Counted from the stretch's first letter, positions 14,255 to 23,213 are shown. The stretch: DNA of 33,149 bases from Fimbriimonadaceae bacterium (GCA_014380605.1 JACMJO010000523.1:1-33149), one strand, 5' to 3'. The notes: generated from the letters alone by a model not told the origin. Translations and numbers: made by a program.

Positions 14255-15142
14255 GTGAATCGAAAAGCATTTACTCTTATTGAACTACTAGTGGTAATTG
14301 CAATAATTGCAATTTTAGCCGCAATTCTATTCCCCGTTTTTGCCCAGGCGAAAGAGGCGGCGAAGAAAGCTTCGTCGATCAGCAACGTCAAGCAAAACGC
14401 GACGGCTACGATCATGTACGCCGGAGATTACGACGATGTCTTACCGTTCGCGTTAACTCCGAACAGCGCAAACAATCCTTCAACTGGGAACCCATGGCGG
14501 CGAACTGGTGGAATGGCAACTCCAGCGGGCTGGGTTAGCAACGCCCGCTATATCCCCGCTGAGGACGCCCAAGGGTTTGCCAGCTCAGTCGATCCTTACC
14601 GAAAGAACTATGATCTGCTGACCCTTACAGGTGCGACGGTTATTCGAGAGCCCAGCTACCTGATCACGGCTGCCGAGTATGACGCGGGCAAGGGTCGCCT
14701 CAAGACTCCGGGCCTGACCATGAACGGCCTGTTGCATGCCTATAACATGGGCCAAATCGAGCAGGTATCGAAGGTGCCATTGTATTGGTACGGAGTAGGC
14801 AAGCAGAACATTGAAGGCGTTGCCGTCCCGATGCCCCGATTGAGATGCAGCGGAACGGGTCCCTGCGTCTTTAATCCTGGCGGCTACCCACAGGCTGGCC
14901 TCACGTCTGGCAATGGCGACGAGTGGAACGTTTGGAGCCCCCTGGCAGTTCACAGCGGCGTAATGGTCTATGCCCACACAGACACCTCTGCGAAAGCTAG
15001 ACGGGTTGGCGTGGGCGGCGGCAACGGTACTACCGATCCGTTTACGGCGTACACGGCGGACGGTCGCCCGAGCGTTGCCGCAAGGTGCGTTCTGCCCGGC
15101 ACAACCGCTGCTTATCTCTGCTATTTCCGACCGGACCTTTAG
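14255..15142 (+). CDS. Prepilin-type N-terminal cleavage/methylation domain protein
   Basis: 295 residues. The N-terminus (AFTLIELLVVIAIIAILAAIL) is a type IV pilin/type II secretion pseudopilin signal with the conserved Glu at +5 of the mature chain. It continues FPVFAQAKEAAKKASSISNVKQ, typical of the abundant prepilin-like proteins of Armatimonadota and related to DUF1559 proteins of Planctomycetes. The C-terminal region HSGVMVYAHTDTSAK matches the usual H-x-G-x-N-x-x-F-x-D-G-H-style block only loosely. The GTG start has a strong GGAGG six bases away. The first 30 codons are unusually AT-rich. It is followed by a small lipoprotein gene. It is probably a surface or pseudopilus component; a specific role is unknown. 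Confidence 0.88.
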   Translation: MNRKAFTLIELLVVIAIIAILAAILFPVFAQAKEAAKKASSISNVKQNATATIMYAGDYDDVLPFALTPNSANNPSTGNPWRRTGGMATPAGWVSNARYIPAEDAQGFASSVDPYRKNYDLLTLTGATVIREPSYLITAAEYDAGKGRLKTPGLTMNGLLHAYNMGQIEQVSKVPLYWYGVGKQNIEGVAVPMPRLRCSGTGPCVFNPGGYPQAGLTSGNGDEWNVWSPLAVHSGVMVYAHTDTSAKARRVGVGGGNGTTDPFTAYTADGRPSVAARCVLPGTTAAYLCYFRPDL

Positions 15143-15149
15143 GCTAAGA

Positions 15150-15326
15150 ATGAAGAAACTGCATTGTTTGTTTATCGGGATGACTTTCATCGTTATGATC
15201 GGCTGTAGCGGATCGGCTCCGCAAGAGAAGCCGACAGGGCAGATCGACAACAAGGCGAACGATTTGGCTTCCGCTAAGCCGACCACGGCAAACGACAAGT
15301 TCAATCGTTTCAACGCACCGAACTAG
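15150..15326 (+). CDS. Small lipoprotein, unknown
   Basis: 58 residues. The N-terminus MKKLHCLFIGMTFIVMIGC ends in a lipobox with Cys19, followed by a Ser, Lys, Asn and Asp-rich polar tail of about 40 residues. It starts seven bases after the stop of the prepilin-like gene, so it belongs to the same transcript, which ends at the terminator at 15339-15372. It may be an anchoring partner of the pilin-like protein; that is speculation. Confidence 0.65.
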   Translation: MKKLHCLFIGMTFIVMIGCSGSAPQEKPTGQIDNKANDLASAKPTTANDKFNRFNAPN

Positions 15327-15338
15327 TTCGGCAATGAG

Positions 15339-15372
15339 CCGGGACGTTTCATAAACGTCCCGGTTTCTCTTT
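15339..15372 (+). terminator. Rho-independent terminator after the prepilin/lipoprotein unit
   Basis: An 11-bp perfect stem, CCGGGACGTTT (15339-15349) with AAACGTCCCGG (15353-15363), has a three-base loop and is followed by TTTCTCTTT. It is the clearest terminator in the window. The metG promoter starts at its right edge. Confidence 0.88.
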
Positions 15373-15399
15373 GGATAGACCGTAGGCCACCGGTAAACT
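15371..15399 (+). promoter_or_regulatory. Promoter of metG, near leaderless
   Basis: TTGGAT (15371-15376), a 17-base spacer and TAAACT (15394-15399). The -10 box ends nine bases before the ATG at 15409, so the leader would be about three bases or absent. There is no ribosome binding site. Confidence 0.6.
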
Positions 15400-15408
15400 C
15401 TCGGCTTC

Positions 15409-17355
15409 ATGCCCAAGAAGACCACCGTCTGTACCGCGATTCCATATGTGAATTCGGTCCCCCATATTGGAAACATCCTCACCGACCTCTGCGGCGACGT
15501 TACCGCGAGGTACTTCAGGATGCGGGGCGACGATGTTTTCTTCCAGGTGGGAACGGACGAGAACGGGCTAAAAATCAAGGAAGCGGCGGAGAAGGAAGGG
15601 AGAGACCCCCACGAGTTCGTAGCCGAGATCACTGGCCGTTTCAAGTCCATCTTCGTTGCCACCCGGATCAGCTACGACGACTTTATTCGAACCACCGATC
15701 CACGTCATATCAAGGCTTCTCAGGCGCTATTCAGCAAGCTGGAAGAGAATGGGCATGTCTTCCTTGGCGTGTACGAAGGCTGGTACGACGTCTCGACTGA
15801 GACCTTCTTTCGCGAGGAGGATTTGGTGGACGGGAAGAGCCCGGATGGGAACGAGGTTCGGTGGGTTAGCGAAGAGAACTACTTCTTTCGCCTGAGCTCA
15901 TTTGGCGACCAACTCCTAGCCCACATCGAGGCCAATCCAAACTTCATCGTTCCGTCGAACCGAAAGAACGAGGTTATCAGCTTCATCAAACAGGGCCTGC
16001 GAGACATCAGCATCACCCGCAAAAACCCGGGCTGGGGCATCCAAGTGCCGGGTCGCGAGGATTTGGTGATCTACGTTTGGTTCGATGCTTTGATCAACTA
16101 CATCGCCTCGGCTGGATGGCCCGATGCGGGTTGGGAAAAGAAGTGGCCCGCAAAGGTCCAATGGGTCGGCAAAGATATCCTTGTCCGATTTCACGCCACT
16201 CTGTGGCCGGCGATGCTTCTCGGGATTGGTCTTCCGCTTTTCGAAACCGTGGCCGCCCATGGCTGGGTGCTTTTAGGAGGAGAGAAGATTTCCAAGTCGA
16301 AGGGTCAAGTGGTCAGACCGCTTGAACTGGCAGAAGAGTTCTCGGCAAAGGCGGGAATTAGCCAGGACCTCGCTGTCGACGTTTTGCGGCATTATCTGAC
16401 GGCCACTATGTCGATGGAAGGCGATTCGTCGTTTACCTATGAGGACTTCGATCAGCGGTACAACAGCGATCTTGCGAACGACCTGGGCAACGCCTTGAAT
16501 CGAACCTTGAGCATGGCTCACAAGTTCGTCGGCGGAGTCGTTCCCGATGCCGATGTAGAGGCTGAAGCCGTCGTAGCCATTCAAAGGGCGAAAGACAGTT
16601 TCGTCGCGGCGATGGTTGAATATCAGATTCCAAAAGCCAACGAAGCGGCAATGGGCCTCGTTCGATTCTTGAACAAGTACATCGACACGCGTGCGCCCTG
16701 GGCGTTAGCCAAGAACAGCGATCCGGCACTGAGCTCAGTTTTGCGTTCGATGCTGCTGACGATCCGCGCCGCTGAGGGGTTGATGAGAACCTTCATTCCC
16801 ATCGGGGCGGATGCCGTTTCCGCTCAGCTCAATGTCTCGCCAACAACCCATTGGGATCAGATTGGGAGTGTGGATTCTCTACCCGTCGGCACGCAACTAA
16901 ATCAGCCTCAACCCATCTTTCCGCGACTGGATTTGAACAAGAAAATGGAAAACCAAGAAACTCCGGCCCCGGCGCCAAAGCCCATCGAACCCAAGCCACA
17001 ACCTGTTGCAGCCAAAGAGGTGGTCACAAGCCAGATCACGATCGAGGATTTCATGAAGGTGGATCTGCGGGTAGCCCGAGTCATTGAAGCCGAGCCTGCG
17101 GAGGGAAGCGATAAGCTTCTGAAGCTTCAGCTAGACGTTTTGGGAGAAAAGCGACAGGTCGTCGCAGGGATCAAGGCGAACTACGACCCGATCGATCTCA
17201 TCGGGCGACAAGTGGTTATGGTTTTCAACCTGAAACCGGCAAAGCTCAGGGGAATCGAAAGCCAAGGAATGTTGCTCGCCGCTGTAGATGGTGCAGGCGG
17301 AGCGATCCTTCTTCAGCCAGAAAAGGAGACTCCAGAAGGCGCAAAGGTCCGGTAG
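15409..17355 (+). CDS. metG: Methionyl-tRNA synthetase with C-terminal tRNA-binding domain, zinc site lost
   Basis: 648 residues. It charges tRNA-Met with methionine. The class I signatures are PYVNSVPHIGN (HIGH-type) and EKISKSKG (KMSKS-type), and WFDALINYI is the substrate-site motif. It is of the second bacterial type with a single inserted knuckle. In zinc-binding relatives that knuckle has two C-x2-C-type pairs; here the positions hold Asp127, Thr130, Ser144 and Asp146/Gly147, and no cysteine is present, so it cannot bind zinc that way. The anticodon domain covers about 375-515, then a Pro-rich linker (APAPKPIEPKPQP) leads to a Trbp111/EMAP-II-like tRNA-binding domain (about 545-648, DFMKVDLRVARV). 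It heads a long collinear gene run. Confidence 0.97.
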   Translation: MPKKTTVCTAIPYVNSVPHIGNILTDLCGDVTARYFRMRGDDVFFQVGTDENGLKIKEAAEKEGRDPHEFVAEITGRFKSIFVATRISYDDFIRTTDPRHIKASQALFSKLEENGHVFLGVYEGWYDVSTETFFREEDLVDGKSPDGNEVRWVSEENYFFRLSSFGDQLLAHIEANPNFIVPSNRKNEVISFIKQGLRDISITRKNPGWGIQVPGREDLVIYVWFDALINYIASAGWPDAGWEKKWPAKVQWVGKDILVRFHATLWPAMLLGIGLPLFETVAAHGWVLLGGEKISKSKGQVVRPLELAEEFSAKAGISQDLAVDVLRHYLTATMSMEGDSSFTYEDFDQRYNSDLANDLGNALNRTLSMAHKFVGGVVPDADVEAEAVVAIQRAKDSFVAAMVEYQIPKANEAAMGLVRFLNKYIDTRAPWALAKNSDPALSSVLRSMLLTIRAAEGLMRTFIPIGADAVSAQLNVSPTTHWDQIGSVDSLPVGTQLNQPQPIFPRLDLNKKMENQETPAPAPKPIEPKPQPVAAKEVVTSQITIEDFMKVDLRVARVIEAEPAEGSDKLLKLQLDVLGEKRQVVAGIKANYDPIDLIGRQVVMVFNLKPAKLRGIESQGMLLAAVDGAGGAILLQPEKETPEGAKVR

Positions 17356-17399
17356 GATTAACGCGGGATTGCAAGCTTCTGCCATTCCTTTGGCCCGTT

Positions 17400-18524
17400 A
17401 TGCACCACCTTTCGTTATTGACCGCCCTTTTCGAATCGGTGCTCGTCTTTGACGAAACCGGCGCGGTGCTCCAACGGTCTGGCTTGCCAGTGGACATCTC
17501 GAATGTGCTGCTCGATGAGCGCATGCAATCCCTGCGTTCTCGACTAGAGGATTGCGTTGCAGGTACGTCATTCGAAGCCCATTTCTCGATCAACAATCGA
17601 GAAAGAACGAGGTGGCGTGGAGTTCCTTATGCTACCGATGATGGAGTCCGAGCGGCCGCCTTAGGCATCGAAGGGAGCTTTGGCAAGGTCTCGCGGACAA
17701 GGCTGGCTGGGTCTGAATTCGACTTTGTTTTGGCCAATATGCGCCAGGGATTCTTAAGGAGAAGCGCCAAGGGGGCCATTGCGTATGTCAACAAGTATCT
17801 GGCGAATCAGTTCGAACTTACGCCTGAGGAGGTCATGGGGCGCCACATCGGAGAGTTCATGCCAGGGGCAAAGAACCAAGAGGGTCAATATGAGGCCGAG
17901 TTTGTCACCCAATCTGGGGTTCGCCGGCGGGCAATCGTCTCGACTGCACCGCTGGTTGGAGCGCGGGGCCGCGTGTCGGGTTACATTGATGTGGTCACCG
18001 ATATTACGGCCGATCACGCCTTCCGTACAAAGCTAGTCGCCGAAGTCCAGAAAATGTCGCACCTTGCCTATACGGATTCGTTGACTGGGCAAGCCAATCG
18101 AACCGAGTTTCAATCTGAACTTGAGCGGCTGACAAGCTTGGATCCTCCCGAACCATTTGGGCTGGTGATGGTCGATCTGGATCAATTCAAGGAGGTGAAC
18201 GACCAGTTTGGGCATTCAGCGGGGGATGAGGTTCTCGTTGAGTTTGCCAGCCGACTCCGGCTGGCGGTTCGCGATTCGGATTTAGTTGCCCGACTCGGGG
18301 GCGACGAGTTCGCGATTTTATTGTCGGGCGCACCGAAGGAGATTGCGGCAGAGTTCGTTTCGCGACTAATCGATCGCCTCAGCTTTAAGATGACGCTGGG
18401 CGACGAGATAGTACAGGTTGGAGCTTCGGTTGGCTGGGCGCACAGCGACGATGGGGCGGCGAAGATATTCCAAAGCGCCGATCGAAGAATGTATCGCGAT
18501 AAGAGGAAACGAAAGGGCGCCTAA
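17400..18524 (+). CDS. PAS-GGDEF diguanylate cyclase
   Basis: 374 residues. It would make cyclic di-GMP, the messenger controlling biofilm and motility. An N-terminal degenerate sensor-like region covers about 1-105 and a PAS domain about 105-205 (GFLRRSAKGAIAYVNKYLANQFELTPEEVMGRHIGEF). The GGDEF domain follows with LTGQANR, MVDLDQFKEVND and the intact active-site loop GGDEF (about 300-304). The product-inhibition I-site RDSD sits five residues before it. There are no membrane segments, so it is a cytosolic sensor with an unknown signal. It lies 44 bases after metG and 17 bases before the SprT-like gene. Enzyme activity is expected because key residues are intact. Confidence 0.92.
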   Translation: MHHLSLLTALFESVLVFDETGAVLQRSGLPVDISNVLLDERMQSLRSRLEDCVAGTSFEAHFSINNRERTRWRGVPYATDDGVRAAALGIEGSFGKVSRTRLAGSEFDFVLANMRQGFLRRSAKGAIAYVNKYLANQFELTPEEVMGRHIGEFMPGAKNQEGQYEAEFVTQSGVRRRAIVSTAPLVGARGRVSGYIDVVTDITADHAFRTKLVAEVQKMSHLAYTDSLTGQANRTEFQSELERLTSLDPPEPFGLVMVDLDQFKEVNDQFGHSAGDEVLVEFASRLRLAVRDSDLVARLGGDEFAILLSGAPKEIAAEFVSRLIDRLSFKMTLGDEIVQVGASVGWAHSDDGAAKIFQSADRRMYRDKRKRKGA

Positions 18525-18541
18525 TCGCGACTAGTAATTGT

Positions 18542-19036
18542 ATGGCGACGCAAGAGCTGAGACTGTTGGCGACGACGATCCTCGATGATCTCATGCTTAG
18601 GTTTCCCTTGCGGCAACGACCGGAGATTCTATGGAAGTCTCTGCGCGTCACGGCCGGTCTCGCCTACTACCGAACAAACCAGATCGGCTTGAGTAAGAAT
18701 CTGCTCGTCGATTCGGAGCGGCTTCAAACGACCTTGATCCATGAGTACGCGCATTTGCTAGCCGTGGAGCGCTCTGGGTCCAGGGCTGCCAATCATGGCG
18801 CGGCCTGGAAGCAGGCCATGCTTGACCTAGGGCATCCTCCCATTCGGACACACAGATATGAAGTTGAACGCAATTCAGCGCGGCAGGAAGTCGTGTATCT
18901 GTGCCAACGATGCGGAGCCAAGATCGTTCGAGCAAGGCGGTTGCCGAGGCGAAGAAAATACTTGCACGCAACGTGCGGCGGCGGGCTAAGGCTCTTCTCT
19001 GTGAAAAGGACAACGAATCAAGAAATTGAACCGTAG
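18542..19036 (+). CDS. SprT-like zinc metalloprotein
   Basis: 164 residues of the SprT-like family, related to the protease part of Spartan proteins that cut DNA-protein crosslinks; bacterial members are mostly unstudied. The zinc-peptidase site is LIHEYAHLL (His67, Glu68, His71) with a third ligand at NHGAAWK (His85). A C-terminal zinc ribbon has CQRCGAKI and later HATCGG. The catalytic site and ribbon are complete, in contrast to the missing zinc sites of Tgt and MetRS in the same window. It lies between the GGDEF gene and nnrDE, within short gaps. Confidence 0.9.
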   Translation: MATQELRLLATTILDDLMLRFPLRQRPEILWKSLRVTAGLAYYRTNQIGLSKNLLVDSERLQTTLIHEYAHLLAVERSGSRAANHGAAWKQAMLDLGHPPIRTHRYEVERNSARQEVVYLCQRCGAKIVRARRLPRRRKYLHATCGGGLRLFSVKRTTNQEIEP

Positions 19037-19059
19037 ATAGGGTACGGCCAAACCCGTGA

Positions 19060-20628
19060 TTGAGAAAAGATTTGTGGATTGCGAACGCTGACCGGTGCCG
19101 AGAAATGGACCGACGGTCCTCCGAGGAACTTGGCATACCCATACGGATGCTCATGGAGCGAGCGGGCTTGGCGGTTTTCAACGAGATCAGGGAGCTTTTG
19201 CCCGAGGGCGCGAGGATCACTTTCCTTTGCGGCAAAGGAAACAACGGGGGAGATGGATTCGTCGCCGCCAGGCTATCGCACCTGAACGGCTTCCACGTTG
19301 ACTGCCTAGTTGCATTCGATGAGGCCGAACTTGGGCAAGAACCCCGCGATCAAATGGTTGCGGCCAAAGAAGTTGGCGTACCGATCTTCTTCGCCAACGA
19401 TAAAGGGTATCGCCGCCGCATCGAGTGCCTCGGTTGCCGCGATCTTGCCGTGGATGCGCTTTTGGGAACAGGCGCGAAGGGTGAAGTTCGGGGGCCGGTT
19501 GTTCAGGCCATCCAAGCGATCAATCGGAGTGGGACGCCGGTGCTGTCGATCGACGTGCCGAGCGGAATTGATTGCGATACGGGCGAGGAACTCGGGGAAA
19601 GCGTTTGGGCTGCGAAGACGGTTACACTCGGGTTGCCGAAGCCTTTTTTGTTTCAGGGAACGGGTCTAGAGCATTGCGGCGTTTGGAGCGTCGCCGACCT
19701 TGGATTTCCGGCGAGCCTTCTTCGGGAGCCCACCGACGCTCGATTGGTCGATTGTGAGTGGGTTGCCAGCATGGTGCCCGAGCGGCTGAAGTCTAGCCAC
19801 AAGGGCGATAACGGTCATGTTTTAATCGTGGCGGGCAGTCAAAAGATGCCAGGAGCGGCGGTGATGGCGGCCAGATCGGCGATTCGCAGTGGGGCGGGTT
19901 TGGTTACCGTTGCGAGTATTCCCGCTGTCTGCCAAATCGTAGCGTCTCACGTACCCGAGTGCATCTTTTTGCCGTTGCCCGAACTGCGCGGAGAAGTCGA
20001 CAGGGGTGCGGCTGATGTTATCGAGGAGAGTGTCGAGCGCTACGATGCCGCTTTATTCGGGCCGGGCCTAACTCACAGCGACCAGTTGTTGGGATTCTTG
20101 GGGGAGGTTTGGGCGAACTGGAAGTTGCCCAGTCTCATAGATGCGGATGCTCTTAATGCAGTCGCATTGGGGGTTCCGCTTCCAAGTTCAGAATGCGTCC
20201 TGACTCCTCACCCGGGCGAGATGAGTAGGCTGTTGGAGGCCAGCGTTGCGGAAATCCAGGCTGATCGGTTTGCGACGGTACGGCAGGCGATCGAGAAGTT
20301 CGGCCGGTGCATTCTCCTGAAGGGTCCGCATACAATCGTGGGCGAGCAAGGAAATCCCATGGCGGTGAATTCATCCGGCAATCCGGGCCTGGCTTCGGGC
20401 GGAATGGGGGATGTGCTTGGCGGCCTGATCTCCACGCTCCTCGCTCAGTCGGTTCCCGCCTACTACGCGGCGAGTTCTGGAATGTACTGGCACGGGCTAG
20501 CCGGGGACTTCTGCGCAAAGGAAATTGGTCCGGTTGGATACTCCGCAATCGACGTTGCGAACGCTTTGCCCAAAGCACGGGCTAAAATCGTCGCAAGTTG
20601 CAATTACGAAAGCTGTTGTTCATCCTGA
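19060..20628 (+). CDS. nnr: Bifunctional NAD(P)H-hydrate epimerase and ADP-dependent dehydratase
   Basis: 522 residues. It repairs damaged NADH and NADPH: the N-terminal YjeF domain interconverts R and S hydrates and the C-terminal kinase-fold domain dehydrates S-NAD(P)HX using ADP. The epimerase part (about 1-215) has ELGIPIRMLMERAG and GKGNNGGDGFVAARL (NNGGDG 61-66). The dehydratase part (about 225-515) has HKGDNGHVLIVAGS, DADALN, LTPHPGEMSRL, LKGPHTIV and NSSGNPGLASGGMGDVLGG. The start is uncertain, TTG at 19060 or TTG at 19072; neither has a good ribosome site. The last 31 bases overlap the first FHA gene. Confidence 0.95.
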   Translation: MRKDLWIANADRCREMDRRSSEELGIPIRMLMERAGLAVFNEIRELLPEGARITFLCGKGNNGGDGFVAARLSHLNGFHVDCLVAFDEAELGQEPRDQMVAAKEVGVPIFFANDKGYRRRIECLGCRDLAVDALLGTGAKGEVRGPVVQAIQAINRSGTPVLSIDVPSGIDCDTGEELGESVWAAKTVTLGLPKPFLFQGTGLEHCGVWSVADLGFPASLLREPTDARLVDCEWVASMVPERLKSSHKGDNGHVLIVAGSQKMPGAAVMAARSAIRSGAGLVTVASIPAVCQIVASHVPECIFLPLPELRGEVDRGAADVIEESVERYDAALFGPGLTHSDQLLGFLGEVWANWKLPSLIDADALNAVALGVPLPSSECVLTPHPGEMSRLLEASVAEIQADRFATVRQAIEKFGRCILLKGPHTIVGEQGNPMAVNSSGNPGLASGGMGDVLGGLISTLLAQSVPAYYAASSGMYWHGLAGDFCAKEIGPVGYSAIDVANALPKARAKIVASCNYESCCSS

Positions 20629-21842
20629 CGCTTCTGCCCGGAGTGAGCTTGGCTCAAGGGCGGATCAAACTCGACTTCGGCGAGGCTGGAGATCGCGAAG
20701 TGTGGGTCTCGGACCAGAGTTTGTTGCCCGCATCGACGCTTAAAGCGCCCGAAGCTACCCTCGATCTGCCCTTGCCGGTCGCGGAGAACAACAACCTTTA
20801 CGTTTGGGATCGCAAGACGGGCAATGTGGCGATGAAGTCGGTTGGGTCGCTTAAGGGAACCTGGAAACTCACCGCTGCCGACTATGTCCTGGCCGGAAAG
20901 GTGGTCGTCAGAGTCGAACACGAGGGCGATCCGGTGGCAGTTGCGTTTGTGAAGCTCAAGGATGCGGCGGGTGAGAAGGAGTCCCAGATCGATGCCAGTA
21001 AGAAAGGCGAGGCGATCTTCTTCGGGATCAAGCCCGGGAAGGTGGACGTCACCGTTCGCTACAACTCCAACGGCGTGGATGCGGAACCCGCCCAGCAAAG
21101 CTTCATCCTCAATTCAAAACGCGCCGAGCCTGACCCGACCTTCATCGTTTCCTTGGCCCAGGATGTCGAAACGGTGGGCAGTAAGGAACCCGACGAGGGC
21201 ACGGTTAAGACGACGGGCGGAGAGGGTTCTAAGCCTGAGGACTCAAAGCCTGCGGACAAGCCCGCGCCAAAAGGAAGCGTTTTCGGAAGCATCATCGTCT
21301 ACCTGTTGGCACTTGGAGCGGCTGGCGCAGCCATCTACTTTGGCCTTCGGTACATGAAAGACAACCAGGACAAGGTCAAGGCGCAATTGCAGAAGGTCGG
21401 CGTTCAGGTTCCGGACCCCCAAGATCCCGCCCAGCAAGATCCTGGTCCCGCCCCGATTCCAATTGCTCCCGCACCCCCGCAGAAGATCATGCTGGATGAC
21501 GCCGACCCCAACCTCCCTCCAGCACCCAGCACCCCGAACTCTGTACCCCCCGTCTCGGTATCTCAGCCGAGTCTCGTGATGGAGAACGGCGATGTGTTTC
21601 CGATTCCCGATGGCGAGACGAGCGTTGGCAGGGAGGCGGGCAATGGGCTCGCCCTCGTGACTGAAAGCACAGTTTCGCGAAAGCACGCGACGATCCAGAA
21701 GAACGGGGTCGAGATAACGGTGCGAGATGAGGGCAGTTCGAACGGAACATTCGTAAACGGCGTCAAGGTTTCGACGGACGTGATCCTTCGGCCGGGCGAT
21801 CAAGTCCATTTCGGCCAGGTGATATTCCGGTACGAGGCATAA
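20598..21842 (+). CDS. Exported single-pass membrane protein with cytosolic FHA domain
   Basis: 414 residues. A signal peptide (residues 1-20, LLFILTLLPGVSLAQ) precedes a beta-rich extracytoplasmic part that includes a carboxypeptidase-regulatory-like fold (VVVRVEHEGDPVAVAFVKL). An acidic/Pro linker, one membrane helix (about 230-248, SIIVYLLALGAAGAAIYFGLRYM), a Pro-rich stretch and a C-terminal FHA domain (about 335-414) follow. FHA motifs are TSVGREAGN, STVSRKHATI and GSSNGTFVNG, the residues that bind phosphothreonine. The topology places FHA in the cytoplasm and the sandwich outside, so it could link an outside signal to Thr phosphorylation. The start is a TTG within the end of nnr, which suggests coupling. 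It is the first of two FHA genes followed by a VWA gene. Confidence 0.85.
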   Translation: MQLRKLLFILTLLPGVSLAQGRIKLDFGEAGDREVWVSDQSLLPASTLKAPEATLDLPLPVAENNNLYVWDRKTGNVAMKSVGSLKGTWKLTAADYVLAGKVVVRVEHEGDPVAVAFVKLKDAAGEKESQIDASKKGEAIFFGIKPGKVDVTVRYNSNGVDAEPAQQSFILNSKRAEPDPTFIVSLAQDVETVGSKEPDEGTVKTTGGEGSKPEDSKPADKPAPKGSVFGSIIVYLLALGAAGAAIYFGLRYMKDNQDKVKAQLQKVGVQVPDPQDPAQQDPGPAPIPIAPAPPQKIMLDDADPNLPPAPSTPNSVPPVSVSQPSLVMENGDVFPIPDGETSVGREAGNGLALVTESTVSRKHATIQKNGVEITVRDEGSSNGTFVNGVKVSTDVILRPGDQVHFGQVIFRYEA

Positions 21843-21845
21843 CCT

Positions 21846-23213
21846 ATGGGCACCATCCTGCTGAAGGTCTTTGTTGGCGCAGTAGCAGGATTGGTGTGCT
21901 GGGCGATTTTTGAGCCTATGGCTCCATCGCCCAATACACGCGATTGGGCGACGTGGGAACAGTTGTTCACGCTGTCAATTGGAGCGATCGTTGGATTGGC
22001 TATTGGCGGCGTCAACGGACTTCTCCAGGGTGGCAAGATCCACACGATTCGCGGTTCAGTTTTGGGCTTGATTTTTGGTGCGATCGGCTCTTCGCTTGGG
22101 TATGGCTTAGGCGGCTCTCTTGCTCAATTGTCTCATTTGCCACCCCAAACAATGCCCTGGCGGATGGTTGCGCTTACGCCGCTTGGCGCTTTTTTGGGGC
22201 TTGCGATAGGGGCCAGCACTCTAAGTTGGCGCAGAGCGATTCAAGGGTTCATCGGGGGAGCGATTGGCGGTGCAATCGGTAGTGGTTTGTTCGATATCAT
22301 CGGGACCATGCTCGCTAGCTTTCAGTTGGCAGCCAAGGGAATTCAAGCCGGAGTTACTGGAGAGGTGGGCGGGCCCTCTCGAGCGATTTACGCCATCGTG
22401 ATGGGTGCCGCGATTGCCCTATTTATCGGGCTAGTGGAGCGCTTAGCCCGTTCCGCTTGGGTTCGCCTCACGCTTGGCCGCAATGAAGGAAAAGAGTGGG
22501 TTCTTGATTCCGGGCAGAACTTCATCGGGCGGGGTGAGAGCTGCCAGATTCCGTTGTTTGGGGATGCAAACGTCATGCCCAACCACGCATGCATCGTGCG
22601 GCAAGGTCCCGGGCAGTTCCTGATTGCCGATGGAGGCTCGCCAATCGGCACTTACCTTAATGGCCAGCGGGTCCAGCAGGCACCGCTATTCCATGGCGCG
22701 GTAATCACGGTTGGCTCTTTTAACCTTGAGTTTCTCTTGAAGAATCAACGCGCCCCAGTTCGAGGACCAGAGGCTTATCCAGGGCAAGCCTACCAACTTG
22801 GCGGCCAAGGCTATGGCGGACAGCCGGTTCCGCCTCAACCCGGGGTGGCGGCAACGCCTCAGTATCCGACGGCCCAGCCTCAGTACCCGGCTTCACAACC
22901 GACGACTCAAATGGCCCCGGCGCCGGCTCCAACCGTCATCACCTTGACCGCGTTAGACGGTCCGCTCAGTGGTCAGAGATTCCCGATTTCAAGTCCGATG
23001 GAGCTTGGACGCGAACAGTCTGCCATTCCTATGAGCTTCGATTCCCAGGTGTCGAGGCGGCATGCCCAGCTGATTCCTGACTCGATGGGCTTGACGGTGA
23101 CGGACCTTAACAGCACCAACGGAACGTTTGTGAACGGACAACGCGTCCAGTCTCAGACGGTACGAAGCGGCGATCTGGTTAAGATCGGCGCAACTACTTT
23201 CCGCGTCGATTAG
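21846..23213 (+). CDS. Multi-pass membrane protein with two FHA domains
   Basis: 455 residues. The N-terminal 215 residues hold about six membrane helices rich in small residues (GAIVGLAIGGVNG, LGLIFGAIGSSLGYGLGG, GGAIGGAIGSGL), which favour tight helix packing. FHA1 (about 220-300) has NFIGRGESCQIPL and MPNHACIV but ends SPIGTYLNG, so it lacks the SxxH core (H replaced by a variant context) and may bind weakly. A Pro/Gln-rich linker precedes FHA2 (about 370-455) with MELGREQS, QVSRRHAQL and NSTNGTFVNG, a standard phosphothreonine site. It starts three bases after the previous gene. The partner is unknown; the neighbouring VWA protein is a natural candidate. Confidence 0.85.
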   Translation: MGTILLKVFVGAVAGLVCWAIFEPMAPSPNTRDWATWEQLFTLSIGAIVGLAIGGVNGLLQGGKIHTIRGSVLGLIFGAIGSSLGYGLGGSLAQLSHLPPQTMPWRMVALTPLGAFLGLAIGASTLSWRRAIQGFIGGAIGGAIGSGLFDIIGTMLASFQLAAKGIQAGVTGEVGGPSRAIYAIVMGAAIALFIGLVERLARSAWVRLTLGRNEGKEWVLDSGQNFIGRGESCQIPLFGDANVMPNHACIVRQGPGQFLIADGGSPIGTYLNGQRVQQAPLFHGAVITVGSFNLEFLLKNQRAPVRGPEAYPGQAYQLGGQGYGGQPVPPQPGVAATPQYPTAQPQYPASQPTTQMAPAPAPTVITLTALDGPLSGQRFPISSPMELGREQSAIPMSFDSQVSRRHAQLIPDSMGLTVTDLNSTNGTFVNGQRVQSQTVRSGDLVKIGATTFRVD

